Assembly (NCBI GenBank): GCA_009840545.1
Contig: VXNM01000010.1
Span: 528,617 to 592,616, forward strand
Length of the DNA: 64,000 bases
Source of the DNA: Gammaproteobacteria bacterium
GTDB taxonomy: Bacteria > Pseudomonadota > Gammaproteobacteria > Pseudomonadales > Azotimanducaceae
Direction: 5' to 3'
Shown here: positions 52,148-61,838 of the stretch, piece after piece
Position numbering within the stretch: the stretch's first letter is position 1
How the letters are laid out: the number at the start of each line of letters is the position of its first letter
The notes under the pieces: generated by a model
Told to the model about the DNA's origin: nothing
The model's database searches: none
What the model saw: the letters and a program-made list of their open reading frames with translations, nothing else
Position numbers and translations under genes: made by a program

Positions 52148-52516
52148 ATGCCCTACATTGATGGTTTTGTAATTGCTGTACCCAAGGACAACAAGCAAGC
52201 GTTCATTGACTACGCTAGGCTCATGGATACAGTCTTCATGGACTATGGAGCATTGCGAGTCATGGAATGCTGGGAGGACGACGTGAAGGCTGGCGTGAAC
52301 ACGGACTTTCGACGTGCGGTCGATGCCAAGGCAGATGAATACGTAGTTTTTTCGTGGGTCGAGTGGCCAGACAAGGAGTCCCGTGAGAGCGCTTATCAGC
52401 AAATGGAAGAACTCATGAAGACCGATGAGAGGTTCGACGCGACCAAGTATCCAGTACCGTTCGACGGAGCGCGAATGATCTACGGTGGATTTTCTCCAGT
52501 CTTCAGCCTGCCTTGA
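52148..52516 (+). CDS. DUF1428 family protein (YbaA-like)
   Basis: 122 residues from ATG 52148, which gives MPYIDGFVIAVPKDNKQAF, the family N-terminus. VMECWEDDV, VVFSWVEWPDKESR and PFDGARMIYGGF are diagnostic. DUF1428 proteins are small ferredoxin-like cytoplasmic proteins of unknown function. An in-frame ATG lies four codons upstream (52136). It is placed between the two propeller lipoproteins. Confidence 0.85.
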   Translation: MPYIDGFVIAVPKDNKQAFIDYARLMDTVFMDYGALRVMECWEDDVKAGVNTDFRRAVDAKADEYVVFSWVEWPDKESRESAYQQMEELMKTDERFDATKYPVPFDGARMIYGGFSPVFSLP

Positions 52517-52722
52517 ATTTGGAGACTTACGTTTTAGGCACGACTGCCACGTTAGAGATCGACTCTTGCTACGCAAACTGATTAAGCGTCAAGGAGCTAT
52601 TGCGAGCCGCAAGACTTCTGCGCAGACGCAAACCAGTGGATTTCATACTTCAGATTCCGATCTTGTCGACTCGGTTTCGTACAGTTGCTCGCAGTCGCGC
52701 AAACCCAAACTCTAATCAACGT

Positions 52723-53808
52723 GTGTCGGCAAAATTGACAGCCGGTAGACGAATCGCGAAGACAGCCATCGCTTGCATGATGCTTGCGGTGTTAGCGGGA
52801 TGCTTCAACGACGACAGCAAATTCAGGAGGATTGCGCTCTCAGTAGATGTATCGCCGAGCGGAGACCTAGCTGCGGTGCGCTACTCTCGAGATGGTGTAG
52901 AGACTATCGACTTGTCTTCCAATACAAGAAAGTGCCATTGGTCGGTTGGAGGCATTCAATACCAAGGTATAGCCACGTTTTCTTCGTCAGGTGAGCTTGT
53001 TGCAGTTGGCAACGAACAATTGGGACCTGCACTTTGGGGCATCATTCACGAAATATTCTTGTATGACCCTGTAAATTGCGACAGAGTGCAAGCGATTCCA
53101 TTGGGAGATTTTTCCGAAGGCCATGTCCTACGGTTTTCTCCAGACGACAAATTCATGGCAGTTGCATCCAAGAAGCAGCTATTTCGAACAGGTGTGAATT
53201 TAGCAATCATCGAAGTAGAGTCGGGAAAAACGATCAAGAGGTGGACTTACCTAGACGCGGAGCATCCTTCGTTGTCACTTTCTGATGACGGAACCCTGTT
53301 GGTGTTTGGTTTCAAGAATCTGAACTCGAAGACGGATGACAAACACGTAAAGAGCGACAACGATACAGGCACCGTATTGCTCGTGGAATTTCCTAGCGGT
53401 GACGAACGGAGCGAGTGGCAAGAAGATACGGGCAATGGAGTTGTCGCCATCGACATTGCCCTAGACCAGGAAATCGTGGCGCTGGGATTCCAAGACGGCA
53501 CAGTGAAATTGGTTCACTATCCCACAGGTGAAAATCGAGTTTTGCACAAATTCGACACCATGGCCATTGACGTGCAATTCTCTCCAAGCAACGATTTGAT
53601 TTTCTCTTGTGAAAGTAAGAGTGATGGCTCACTTGTTTCGCACCAAACCCATACCGGAGAGCAAGTGCACAACTTTAGTGTGCAAATGCCCATCTTCGAC
53701 TTCGACCTGACGGACGATGGCAAGTCTGCTGTGATTGGGACTTCAAGTGGCGAGATAGAGACTGTGGATCTTGATAAGTCTCCAGCGTCTGACAGACAGG
53801 CGCAATAG
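52723..53808 (+). CDS. WD40-like beta-propeller lipoprotein, copy 2
   Basis: 361 residues from GTG 52723, chosen because it gives a normal signal peptide with lipobox LAGC (Cys27). The frame opens at TTG 52600, which would add 41 residues of basic sequence. The blades share motifs with copy 1: IEVESGKTIKRWTYLD, DGTVKLVHYPTGENRVL and DGKSAVIGTSSGEIETV. So this is a paralogous pair around the DUF1428 gene. No catalytic motifs. Probable role: surface or periplasmic binding protein, unproven. Confidence 0.75.
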   Translation: MSAKLTAGRRIAKTAIACMMLAVLAGCFNDDSKFRRIALSVDVSPSGDLAAVRYSRDGVETIDLSSNTRKCHWSVGGIQYQGIATFSSSGELVAVGNEQLGPALWGIIHEIFLYDPVNCDRVQAIPLGDFSEGHVLRFSPDDKFMAVASKKQLFRTGVNLAIIEVESGKTIKRWTYLDAEHPSLSLSDDGTLLVFGFKNLNSKTDDKHVKSDNDTGTVLLVEFPSGDERSEWQEDTGNGVVAIDIALDQEIVALGFQDGTVKLVHYPTGENRVLHKFDTMAIDVQFSPSNDLIFSCESKSDGSLVSHQTHTGEQVHNFSVQMPIFDFDLTDDGKSAVIGTSSGEIETVDLDKSPASDRQAQ

Positions 53809-53963
53809 AGCCTGGTCATGGGTTAGTGCGAGCTGACCTAAGACGAATGGAACGGTATCCTGGAGTCTTTGTATTAGCAAAGCAAAATTGCCGCTCGCGG
53901 ACTTTGCTGGAGAAATCGATTGCTTGAGCGATAGGCTAACGCGGCGACCACTCCAACGGACTC

Positions 53964-54800
53964 CTATCGTAGGAATTCGCCAGGCTGTCGGTTAAAGACG
54001 AAGGGAGTCTTGGGATCCCGGTTGCGTATCTCTTCGGGAATAGGTCCATTCCAGTCGACAGGCACCTCATTGGATCGCCTGAAATACCAGCCCAGCAATA
54101 CAGTTCGTCGTACTGAGATTTTGTTGGCATGCGTTCCATGTAGTAGACGGGCATCAGCTATTACTAGCTCGCCTGTTTGGACGGGAACATCGACAGCATC
54201 GGGGTGATCGAAGAACATCCACTCGTTTGTCTCTTTGACTTCGTAGCCACCTCCCTCATGCGGTGGAACAAGACGTTCATGCAAGTCAAAGCGTTTTAGG
54301 TGACTACCCGGAATGACCCTCAAGCATCCGTTTTCACGATTCGTGTCGGAGAGATACCAGTTTAGAAATACTTGCTGAGGCCAAGGCGACATACTGAGCG
54401 GGTCGTCCCATCTTGCCCAGTCCTGATGCCAGTAGAGTGGAGGACCGTTCTTGGGTTTGGAGATGATTTGGAACGCTCCTCCAGCCTTGAAGTCACCCAA
54501 TCCCAGTTCGTCCATGATTTCGCTCGGATGTTCGATGAGGAAGTCGACCACCTTGTCCTTTGGGTAGTCCGGATATCGTTTCGCAGGATTGCGCAGTCCT
54601 ATGACGTGAATGTCGGAACCTTGATACTTCCACCGATCTGGTCGTTCGAACCCGTCTAACCAATCGTCCGACCACTGGCCTAGGAATTCAATAGTTCCTC
54701 TTGGTAGCCGTCCATCGACTACGCAATATCCCTTGCGCAGCAGATCTGATCGAGCACTACTGGCCGTCTGTTGGGTGGATAGTGGCAATGGGTGGGACAT
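53964..54800 (-). CDS. Phytanoyl-CoA dioxygenase (PhyH) family protein
   Basis: 278 residues, a cytoplasmic Fe(II)/2-oxoglutarate-dependent oxygenase fold. The metal motif is H125-x-D127 in YWHQDWARW. The distal histidine is H221 or H224 in LLHGTHANKISVRRT. RVIPGSHLKR is the typical loop before it. The family hydroxylates diverse small molecules, and the substrate cannot be told from sequence. It follows the VOC gene by 20 bases on the same strand, so the two may be cotranscribed. Confidence 0.85.
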   Translation of the reverse strand: MSHPLPLSTQQTASSARSDLLRKGYCVVDGRLPRGTIEFLGQWSDDWLDGFERPDRWKYQGSDIHVIGLRNPAKRYPDYPKDKVVDFLIEHPSEIMDELGLGDFKAGGAFQIISKPKNGPPLYWHQDWARWDDPLSMSPWPQQVFLNWYLSDTNRENGCLRVIPGSHLKRFDLHERLVPPHEGGGYEVKETNEWMFFDHPDAVDVPVQTGELVIADARLLHGTHANKISVRRTVLLGWYFRRSNEVPVDWNGPIPEEIRNRDPKTPFVFNRQPGEFLR

Positions 54801-54820
54801 GGCCAGCGGACCGATTTGGG

Positions 54821-55267
54821 CTAGGCTCCGTCTTCCAATGCAGCCACTCGCTCGTTCATTTCGTCTTGGGTGAGTTCTTCAACCACTGCATAGATAGTCC
54901 AGCCATTACCACCCATGTCGATGACCGTTGCTGTACGCCAACCGTAGAACTGGTCGGTGGGTTCTATTCTGGAAGACGCACCCGCATCCAGCGCTTTTTG
55001 ATACAAAGCATCGACCTGTTCGGCACTGCTCACGTAGTACGACAGCATGGCAGTGAACGGCGGATCGCCTTCTTGTGCCGATCCAATTTGGAAAGCACTG
55101 TCCCCGATTCTTAGCTCCGCATGTGCAAGCGTGCCGTCTGGTGCGTCATAACGCTCGAGCACTTTGCCATCGAATACCTTCTCAATAAACTCGAGCACTT
55201 CACCAGCTCTTGGGACTGCAGCTCCGGGGGTAATCGAATGGTAGCCTTCGGGGCGAGGAAAAGCCAT
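54821..55267 (-). CDS. VOC family protein (glyoxalase / PhnB-like)
   Basis: 148 residues with two beta-alpha-beta-beta-beta units: the first around FIEKVFDGKVLERYDAP and HAELRIGDSAFQIGSA, the second around AEQVDALYQKALDAGASS and TATVIDMGGNGWTIY. The metal-binding set typical of glyoxalase I is only partly evident. It lies just upstream of the PhyH gene. Function unassigned. Confidence 0.75.
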   Translation of the reverse strand: MAFPRPEGYHSITPGAAVPRAGEVLEFIEKVFDGKVLERYDAPDGTLAHAELRIGDSAFQIGSAQEGDPPFTAMLSYYVSSAEQVDALYQKALDAGASSRIEPTDQFYGWRTATVIDMGGNGWTIYAVVEELTQDEMNERVAALEDGA

Positions 55268-55356
55268 TATGTGACTCCGTGTAGGACTGGATTAGATAGG
55301 AGTATTTTAAGGACAGTGAAATTCCCCCGATCATGGGAGGGACCATTGTCAAATGC

Positions 55357-56172
55357 TTAAGTCTGAGTAGTTTGCTTGGTTCCTTTCAAGAAGACAATTG
55401 GAATCCGGGCAAGCACAAAGCAAATCAGCGCTGCTACAACAATTGATGGACCTGAGGGTGTGTCGAATTGGAGCGATGCAAAGAGACCTCCCGCAACAGA
55501 GACAACGCCAACTAGAGCTGCACCAATTGCCATAGTCTCTGGAATGTTGGCGAACCTACGAGCAGTTGCCGCAGGAATTATGAGCAAAGCAACGATCAGC
55601 AAGACTCCAACAATCTTAACGGCGACCGCTATGACGGCAGCTACGAGGACCCCGAATAGCAATTTAGACATCAAGGGCTTTCTTGACTCCACGGTAGACA
55701 GATCGTTGCTGATCGTTGCCAGCAAGAGCGGAGTCCACAGACAACACAACAGTCCTAGAACAATCGCCCCTCCAACCCATATGACAAGCAAGTCATGGCG
55801 TGATACGGCCAAAATGTCGCCGAAGAGCAGGGCATGCAAATCTATTCTCACGCCCGGGAAGAAAGACAATAGAACGAGTCCTAATGCCAATCCGCCATGT
55901 GCTAGTAATCCAAGAATCGTATCAGTGGGTAACCCTTCGCGCCGTTCTAACAAGAACACAATGAAAACAACGACAGTCGCGGTGAAGAAAATCCCCAAAG
56001 TGAGATTCACATCGGACAATATTGCGACTGCTACACCTAGGAGAGATGAGTGTGCGATCGTCTCGCCAAAGTAAGCCAGACGCCTCCAAACGATGAAGCA
56101 TCCTACGGGACCAGTTACGACCGCTAGTCCGATTCCGGCAACTAAGGCTCTAACAAAGAAGTCGTCTAGCAT
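55357..56172 (-). CDS. znuB: Zinc ABC transporter permease
   Basis: 271 residues with seven to eight membrane helices. The ABC-3 family motif is seen in GPVGCFIVWRRLAYFGETIAHSSLLG (split: GPVGCFIVWRRLAYFG and ETIAHSSLLG) and LLFGDILAVS. It pairs with ZnuC, whose stop is 7 bases before its ATG, and with divergent znuA to import Zn2+. Confidence 0.9.
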   Translation of the reverse strand: MLDDFFVRALVAGIGLAVVTGPVGCFIVWRRLAYFGETIAHSSLLGVAVAILSDVNLTLGIFFTATVVVFIVFLLERREGLPTDTILGLLAHGGLALGLVLLSFFPGVRIDLHALLFGDILAVSRHDLLVIWVGGAIVLGLLCCLWTPLLLATISNDLSTVESRKPLMSKLLFGVLVAAVIAVAVKIVGVLLIVALLIIPAATARRFANIPETMAIGAALVGVVSVAGGLFASLQFDTPSGPSIVVAALICFVLARIPIVFLKGTKQTTQT

Positions 56173-56179
56173 TTCACGC

Positions 56180-56812
56180 TCATGCCGCGTTCGAATATCG
56201 AAGTTGATCGAATTCGTGTGGAATCATGACTAACACGTCATCGAAGATATCGAAGACCATTTCAATGTCATGCGAAATCATAAGGACGCCGCAGCGCGTC
56301 TCATCGCGAACGTCCAAAACTAGCCTATTGAGGACTTCCACGCCGGAAATGTCCACCCCTTGCGCAGGTTCATCCAAGACCAAGAGATCTGGCTTTCGCA
56401 AGATTGCTCGAGCGAGCATGAGTCGTTGGAACTCCCCTCCCGACAGGGTCGAGACAGAAGGATTTCCCAACTCGTCCAGTCCCACAGCAGACAGGGCGTC
56501 GTCGATTTCTTGATCCTCGAATTTTCCGGCAAGAGCCACTAATCGCCGAATCGTTAACGGCAGAATAGGCGTGATTTCCAGTTTTTGCGGTACCAATCCC
56601 ACCTTGAGGGAACTTGCTCTATTGACGGTGCCTTCAGTTTGGGTTTGCAATCCCAGGAGTGTCCGGACGCAGGTAGTCTTTCCAGCCCCGTTTCCTCCGA
56701 TAATACAGACCACTTGCCCACGCTCGACGGTTACATTGACATGCCGAAAAATCCAGCGATTGGACAGATTTACGCCGATATTTTGAGCGTCAACTAAGAT
56801 TTTGGAATCCAT
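56180..56812 (-). CDS. znuC: Zinc ABC transporter ATP-binding protein
   Basis: 210 residues. Walker A is GGNGAGKTTCVRTLLG, the ABC signature is LSGGEFQRLMLARAI, Walker B is DLLVLDEPAQGVD and the H-loop is MISHD. It is the ATPase partner of ZnuB. The 174-base gap to the divergent znuA should hold a shared control region. Confidence 0.92.
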   Translation of the reverse strand: MDSKILVDAQNIGVNLSNRWIFRHVNVTVERGQVVCIIGGNGAGKTTCVRTLLGLQTQTEGTVNRASSLKVGLVPQKLEITPILPLTIRRLVALAGKFEDQEIDDALSAVGLDELGNPSVSTLSGGEFQRLMLARAILRKPDLLVLDEPAQGVDISGVEVLNRLVLDVRDETRCGVLMISHDIEMVFDIFDDVLVMIPHEFDQLRYSNAA

Positions 56813-56986
56813 GAAAACTGTGACAGCTACTTGCGCCCAATTGGGTCGCAGAATATTACAGGATAGCTGCGAATGTTCGCCAAAGCCTCATTTCTGCTTT
56901 AATACTCTGTTGTCTCGGGCACAGTCCTCTTGCTGCCCACTCAATCTTTACTAGACTGATGTACAGACCATTGGAAGGTTTAGCTC
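56813..56986. promoter_or_regulatory. Divergent znuC/znuA control region
   Basis: The two halves of a zinc uptake system are transcribed away from this gap. In many gammaproteobacteria Zur binds here. I could not find a clean Zur palindrome; GCAG...CTGC around 56850-56873 is a weak imperfect candidate. Confidence 0.35.
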
Positions 56987-57958
56987 ATGAATAATTCGCA
57001 ACGATTCTGCTGTGTTGTCATTGTTGTAGTGAGCATTTGGTTTTCAGGTGCTCAGTGTCTGCTAGCTTCGGAACTAAAGATAGTTGCTTCGATCGCCCCA
57101 ATACACTCTTTGGTGAGCGAAGTTGTAGCTGGAACGGAAGTTCGTGAGCCCGAACTCCTTGTGCGAGGCAAGAATTCGCCTCATGCTTTCACTCTCCGAC
57201 CCTCGGACGTTCGAACACTTCAAGATGCAGACATATTTTTCCTTGTAAGCGAGACGCTAGAGACGTTCGCGATGCAAGCTCTGAAGTCGCTCGAGAACGA
57301 CACATATGTCGTCGAGTTGATGAATACCTCTGGATTGCATCTGGTTCAGTACGTCGAGTCCGAATCGAAAGACACGGGACATGGCCACGCACACGAGCAT
57401 GGACACATTCATACGCACGATGGGTCCCATCCAATGAGCCAATACGACCACCACATATGGTTGGATCCCGGGAATGCAATTGTTATGGTCGCCGAGATCA
57501 GCAGGGTAATGTCCAATGTCGATCCCGATAATTCAGAAATTTACGAGTCCAATGCAAACCGTCTTCGTCTCGACCTAGAAGCACTGACCAAGGAAATGAC
57601 TTTGGAACTGAAAACGGTCCAAGACAGTGAATTCATAGTGTTTCATGATGCATACAAGACGTTTGAACATCGATTCGGACTGACAAAGAGAAGTCACCCA
57701 ATTCTCGTGGGAGAGAATCGTCCTGGTGCTAGGCGCATGCAGGAATTGCGCAACCGTTTAAAGTCTTCCGGTGTGCGGTGTGTGTTCAAGGAACCTCAGT
57801 ACGATGCAAAAATATTAGATGTACTGGTGGAGGGGACGGACGCCAAGATTGCCGAGCTGGACCCTTTGGGCATAAATTTTGAAACGGGAACCGGACAGTA
57901 TTTCGCTCTCATGAGGAGCATGGTGGCTACCCTGAGGGATTGCTTGGCACAAGAGTAG
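56987..57958 (+). CDS. znuA: Zinc-binding periplasmic protein ZnuA
   Basis: 323 residues with a signal peptide (VVIVVVSIWFSGAQCLLA). The metal ligands are seen in NSPHAFTLRPSD, DHHIWLDP and FHDAYKTFEHRFG. Between the first two is a His-rich loop (GHGHAHEHGHIHTHDG), typical of zinc-type cluster A-I proteins. It delivers Zn2+ to ZnuBC. Confidence 0.93.
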   Translation: MNNSQRFCCVVIVVVSIWFSGAQCLLASELKIVASIAPIHSLVSEVVAGTEVREPELLVRGKNSPHAFTLRPSDVRTLQDADIFFLVSETLETFAMQALKSLENDTYVVELMNTSGLHLVQYVESESKDTGHGHAHEHGHIHTHDGSHPMSQYDHHIWLDPGNAIVMVAEISRVMSNVDPDNSEIYESNANRLRLDLEALTKEMTLELKTVQDSEFIVFHDAYKTFEHRFGLTKRSHPILVGENRPGARRMQELRNRLKSSGVRCVFKEPQYDAKILDVLVEGTDAKIAELDPLGINFETGTGQYFALMRSMVATLRDCLAQE

Positions 57959-58089
57959 ATTCATCGAAATGGAGGGTTCAAAACATAGAACCACCAATGA
58001 ATCTCTCGCGTTCCGCTTTCGACTTGTTAGATCCCTTCTACAAGCTGCGATGGCCAATCAAAATTTGTCGGCGAACACTACACATCCGC

Positions 58090-58117
58090 CTGTCATCACG
58101 CTGGTTCGAGTTATAAT
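58090..58117 (+). promoter_or_regulatory. Candidate promoter of glmU-glmS
   Basis: CTGTCA (4 of 6 to TTGACA) is followed after 16 bases by a perfect TATAAT at 58112-58117, 27 bases before the glmU ATG. Confidence 0.6.
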
Positions 58118-58144
58118 GTCAATTCGTCGAATGCGGGGTTGCTC

Positions 58145-59512
58145 ATGCCGCTGGAAGTAGTCGTTCTCGCAGCAGGCCACGGCAAACGGATGCGTTCACG
58201 CACTCCCAAGGTCTTTCACAATGTTCTGGACAAGCCCATGCTTGCCCATGTGATCGAAGTTGCTCGACAAGCTCAAGCTGACCGGATTCACACGGTTGTA
58301 CGCCCTCAAATGCTGGAGCTAGCAAGACAACTATCAGCTGACGGTATCAATTGGGTGCTTCAAGAGGAACCCAAAGGGACAGGCCATGCGGTATTGCAAG
58401 CAATGCCTGATATTTCTCAAGATTCACACGTACTTGTGCTAAACGGTGACGCGCCTTTGATAATGCATGAAACGGTGGCATCGATCTTGGCGAAAGGCTC
58501 GAATTCTCTTGTAGTGGTTACCGCCGAATTGCAAGATCCATCCGGTTATGGTCGTATTGTGCGAGACCACGAGGGACTCGTGTGTGGCATAGTCGAGGAC
58601 AGGGATGCGTCTTTCTCACAAAGAAAGGTTAGAGAAGTAAACAGCGGCGCGATTGCCGCCTCGGCACGAGTGCTCCAACCCCTGCTGGATCAACTGAATT
58701 GCTCCAACGCACAAGGAGAGTACTATCTCACAGATATCGTTGGGCTGGCGAAACAAGCAGGTGTAAAGGTCCAAACTGTGATGGCTAAGGACCCAGAAGA
58801 GGTCTTGGGAGTGAATGATCGAATCCAACTCGCGCAAGCGGAGCGAATTCTCGCTCGGAGAAGGGCGGAAAGCCTTATGAAACAAGGAGTTACGCTGAAG
58901 GATCCTTCTCGATTTGACCCGAGGGGAAAGATCAATGCGGGAATCGACTGTTCCATTGATGTAGACGTCGTACTGGAAGGGGACGTTACTCTAGGCGAAG
59001 GGGTGTCTATTGGACCCGGCTGTGTTCTCAGAGATGTGGAAGTAGGCGACCGAACCGTATTGCGCGAATACAGTGTAATTGAATCGGCGAAGATCGGTAG
59101 CGACTGTTCAATTGGCCCAATAGCTCGAATTCGCCCTGGGTCAGTTCTCGAGGACGAAGTCAGTGTTGGGAATTTTGTTGAAGTTAAAGCGTCGAAATTG
59201 GGGAGAGGAGTTCGCGCGAATCATCTTGCTTATATTGGAGATGCCGAACTAGGTTCGGATGTAAATGTGGGAGCTGGTGCCATAACGTGCAATTTCGATG
59301 GTGCGTCGAAGCACCGAACCGTCATTGGCGATAACGTATTCATTGGTACAAACTGCACCATGGTTGCACCGCTCAGCGTCGGGTCAGGAGCATTCTTGGC
59401 TGCAGGTTCTACGATCACTACTGACGTATCAGGCGAGGTCTTGGCAGTCGGGCGCGCCCGGCAACGAGAAATATCCCGTTGGACACCTCCCCAACGCAGG
59501 AAAAAGACTTAG
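58145..59512 (+). CDS. glmU: Bifunctional UDP-N-acetylglucosamine pyrophosphorylase / glucosamine-1-phosphate N-acetyltransferase
   Basis: 455 residues from ATG 58145 (TTG two codons earlier is less likely). The N-terminal uridyltransferase has VVLAAGHGKRMRSRTPKVFH and LNGDAPLI. The C-terminal left-handed beta-helix has hexapeptide repeats, with VEVKASKLGRGVRANHLAYI, GAGAITCNFDG and HRTVIGDNVFIGTN for acetyl transfer. It makes UDP-GlcNAc for peptidoglycan and lipopolysaccharide. glmS follows by 3 bases. Confidence 0.97.
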   Translation: MPLEVVVLAAGHGKRMRSRTPKVFHNVLDKPMLAHVIEVARQAQADRIHTVVRPQMLELARQLSADGINWVLQEEPKGTGHAVLQAMPDISQDSHVLVLNGDAPLIMHETVASILAKGSNSLVVVTAELQDPSGYGRIVRDHEGLVCGIVEDRDASFSQRKVREVNSGAIAASARVLQPLLDQLNCSNAQGEYYLTDIVGLAKQAGVKVQTVMAKDPEEVLGVNDRIQLAQAERILARRRAESLMKQGVTLKDPSRFDPRGKINAGIDCSIDVDVVLEGDVTLGEGVSIGPGCVLRDVEVGDRTVLREYSVIESAKIGSDCSIGPIARIRPGSVLEDEVSVGNFVEVKASKLGRGVRANHLAYIGDAELGSDVNVGAGAITCNFDGASKHRTVIGDNVFIGTNCTMVAPLSVGSGAFLAAGSTITTDVSGEVLAVGRARQREISRWTPPQRRKKT

Positions 59513-59515
59513 TTC

Positions 59516-61351
59516 ATGTGCGGAATCGTAGGGGCTACTCGGAACCGGCAAGTTAGTGGAGTGCTTATTGAAGGTCTGCTCCGCCTTGAGTATCGAGGAT
59601 ACGATTCGGCGGGAATAGCCACACAAACTCCCAAACACGGAAAATTCAAACGCATTCGAGTTTCGGGGAAGGTACGAGATCTCGTTGTTGCACTCTCCGA
59701 GCAACCACTTCGTGGAACTGCTGGTCTCGCGCACACTCGGTGGGCAACCCACGGTGCTCCAAATGAACGAAACGCGCATCCACACGTTGTCAACGAAAGA
59801 ACCGCACTCGTTCACAACGGAATCATTGAGAATTTCTCAACCTTACGATCCGAACTGCTCGAATCGGGTTGTAACCTCTCTTCGGACACAGACTCAGAAG
59901 TCGTCGCACATCTAGTCGATCAGCAAATCGAAGCTGGCCGATCTTTCTTGGATGCTGTCCAAATCGCCACCGACCGGCTTGAGGGCGCTTATGCTCTCGG
60001 AATCATGAGCAAAACCGATCCAGGAACGATCATTGCCGTCAGGAGCGGTTGTCCTTTGGTGATAGGTGTAGGCGAAGGCGGAAACTTCATCGCATCAGAT
60101 GTGCTTGCGCTTCGTTCGGTCACAAATAGTTTTGTGTTCTTGAAAGAGGGAGACATTGCTGTCCTCAACGCTGATTCGCTTCAGGTATTCGACGAGAATC
60201 GGGAATTAGTCGAACGTGAACCCGTCACGGTCTCTGACGCTGGAGAAAGTGTCGACAAAGGAAACTACCGACACTATTTGGAAAAGGAAATCCACGATCA
60301 GCCACAGGCAATACGAAGCACTTTGGAAGGACGAGTTTCAGGCGAGCATGTAATTGAGGAAGGTCTGGGACGGTGTTTGGGAGAGGTCCTTGATAGAGTT
60401 CAGAATCTTTCAATCGTTGGTTGCGGGACAAGTTACTACGCTGCTTGCGTAGCTCGTTATTGGATTGAAGACTTGGCTCAGATTCCGTGTAGTGCGGAAA
60501 TTGCATCTGAGTTTCGTTATCGAAATGCGGCCGTTCCCGAAGGTAGCGTGTTTTTGTCGCTTTCTCAGTCCGGAGAGTCTGCCGATACAATTGCGGCGCT
60601 TCGCCTAGCTGAGCAGCGAGAGTACGAGCACACGATAAATATCGGCAATGTGCCCACGAGCACGCTCATGCGGGAATCAAACACCTCGATAGCTATGAGA
60701 GCAGGAGTTGAAGTTAGCGTTGCTTCAACAAAGTCTTTCACAACCATGCTCACCGACATTTTGCTGCTTGCTATCGCAATAGCCCGTCGTCATGGATTGT
60801 CGCAAGATCAAGAACAGGAAATCGTGCGAGGCTTGCACCAGCTTGACGATGTTGTCCAACAGACGTTGCTCCTCGATGAACAAACAAGACTGCTGGCCGA
60901 GGAATTTCTGCCTGCACACCATGCGTTGTTCCTCGGGCGTGGAATGCACTACCCCGTCGCCCTAGAAGGAGCGCTGAAACTGAAAGAAATTTCGTACATG
61001 CATGCCGAGGGCTATCCCGCGGGAGAACTCAAACACGGACCGCTGGCGTTGGTAGATGCAGACATGCCAGTTGTTGCGGTTGCTCCCAACAATGAGCTCT
61101 TGCGCAAGGTGCAATCTAACCTACAAGAGGTTCGGGCGCGTGGTGGGCGGCTTTACGTCTTTACCGACGAAGTCTCCGACTTTAGTCAGCATACTGATGT
61201 TGTTGTCATTGAAGTCCCTAAAGTGCATCCGTTACTATCTCCCATTGTGTTTACCGTTCCTCTTCAGCTACTCGCTTACCACGTCGCGATCTTGAAAGGG
61301 ACCGACATAGATCAGCCCCGCAACATCGCTAAGTCAGTCACGGTCGAATAG
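59516..61351 (+). CDS. glmS: Glutamine--fructose-6-phosphate aminotransferase
   Basis: 611 residues. It makes glucosamine-6-phosphate. The N-terminal cysteine nucleophile follows Met (MCGIVGATRN), and the glutaminase site GTAGLAHTRWATHG is present. Two SIS isomerase domains follow (SIVGCGTSYYAACVARYWIE, SLSQSGESADTIAAL, KEISYMHAEGYPAGELKHGP). It ends KSVTVE. The downstream pairing CCTCAGT/ACTGAGG (61362-61388) could be a weak terminator. I saw no glmS riboswitch, as expected outside Gram-positives. Confidence 0.97.
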   Translation: MCGIVGATRNRQVSGVLIEGLLRLEYRGYDSAGIATQTPKHGKFKRIRVSGKVRDLVVALSEQPLRGTAGLAHTRWATHGAPNERNAHPHVVNERTALVHNGIIENFSTLRSELLESGCNLSSDTDSEVVAHLVDQQIEAGRSFLDAVQIATDRLEGAYALGIMSKTDPGTIIAVRSGCPLVIGVGEGGNFIASDVLALRSVTNSFVFLKEGDIAVLNADSLQVFDENRELVEREPVTVSDAGESVDKGNYRHYLEKEIHDQPQAIRSTLEGRVSGEHVIEEGLGRCLGEVLDRVQNLSIVGCGTSYYAACVARYWIEDLAQIPCSAEIASEFRYRNAAVPEGSVFLSLSQSGESADTIAALRLAEQREYEHTINIGNVPTSTLMRESNTSIAMRAGVEVSVASTKSFTTMLTDILLLAIAIARRHGLSQDQEQEIVRGLHQLDDVVQQTLLLDEQTRLLAEEFLPAHHALFLGRGMHYPVALEGALKLKEISYMHAEGYPAGELKHGPLALVDADMPVVAVAPNNELLRKVQSNLQEVRARGGRLYVFTDEVSDFSQHTDVVVIEVPKVHPLLSPIVFTVPLQLLAYHVAILKGTDIDQPRNIAKSVTVE

Positions 61352-61520
61352 TCTCGTTACCTCAGTCATAGCTCTAGAAACTGAGGCACCCCTCGAGGCT
61401 GAGCAATTTTTCTCTTGGGTTCTGTATCACGTGGGTGCTGATGCTACTGGTTAAAGTAGCAAATAGAACGAGATACAAGTGTTTCATTGGAAAATCAGTG
61501 AACCGTACGAGTGCACCCCG

Positions 61521-61838
61521 ATGCCAAGTAAAAGGCAAGAGCTACGCTACACAGGAGAAAAGTTAGTGAAAATTGATCCAGAGTCTTACAGGAAGATAGC
61601 GGTTGTCAATGCTCGGAGTATTTCGTTCGTGATGGGTGGATTGGTCCTTGGATTGATTAGTTTTCTGGATGTCTTTCCAAGATTCGACTGCTTTGAGAAC
61701 GAGTCCGATACCTTTCTCGTTGCAGGATCGATACTTCTGACATGGATGGTATCGTGGATGATCCTGACGGAAGTGGGGATTCGTGTATTCTTTTTGCTGA
61801 TGAAGTGGTCGATGAGCGACCCCAACGGCACTGCCTAA
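61521..61838 (+). CDS. Small two-helix membrane protein, unknown function
   Basis: 105 residues from ATG 61521; a GTG at 61479 would add 14. Two hydrophobic segments (SFVMGGLVLGLISFL and FLVAGSILLTWMVSWMIL) are separated by a short charged loop, and the N-terminus is basic. I do not recognise the family. The reading frame and membrane pattern favour a real gene, but there is no strong ribosome site. Confidence 0.5.
   Translation: MPSKRQELRYTGEKLVKIDPESYRKIAVVNARSISFVMGGLVLGLISFLDVFPRFDCFENESDTFLVAGSILLTWMVSWMILTEVGIRVFFLLMKWSMSDPNGTA

Noticed and set aside
56813..56986. Zur operator between znuC and znuA
   Set aside because: Expected from biology, but no clean palindrome matching the known Zur consensus could be seen.
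61422..61440. CACGTG-centred sequences near 61431 and 61905 as further parS sites
   Set aside because: Only the core matches; the outer half-sites differ from TGTTCCACGTGGAACA at several bases.
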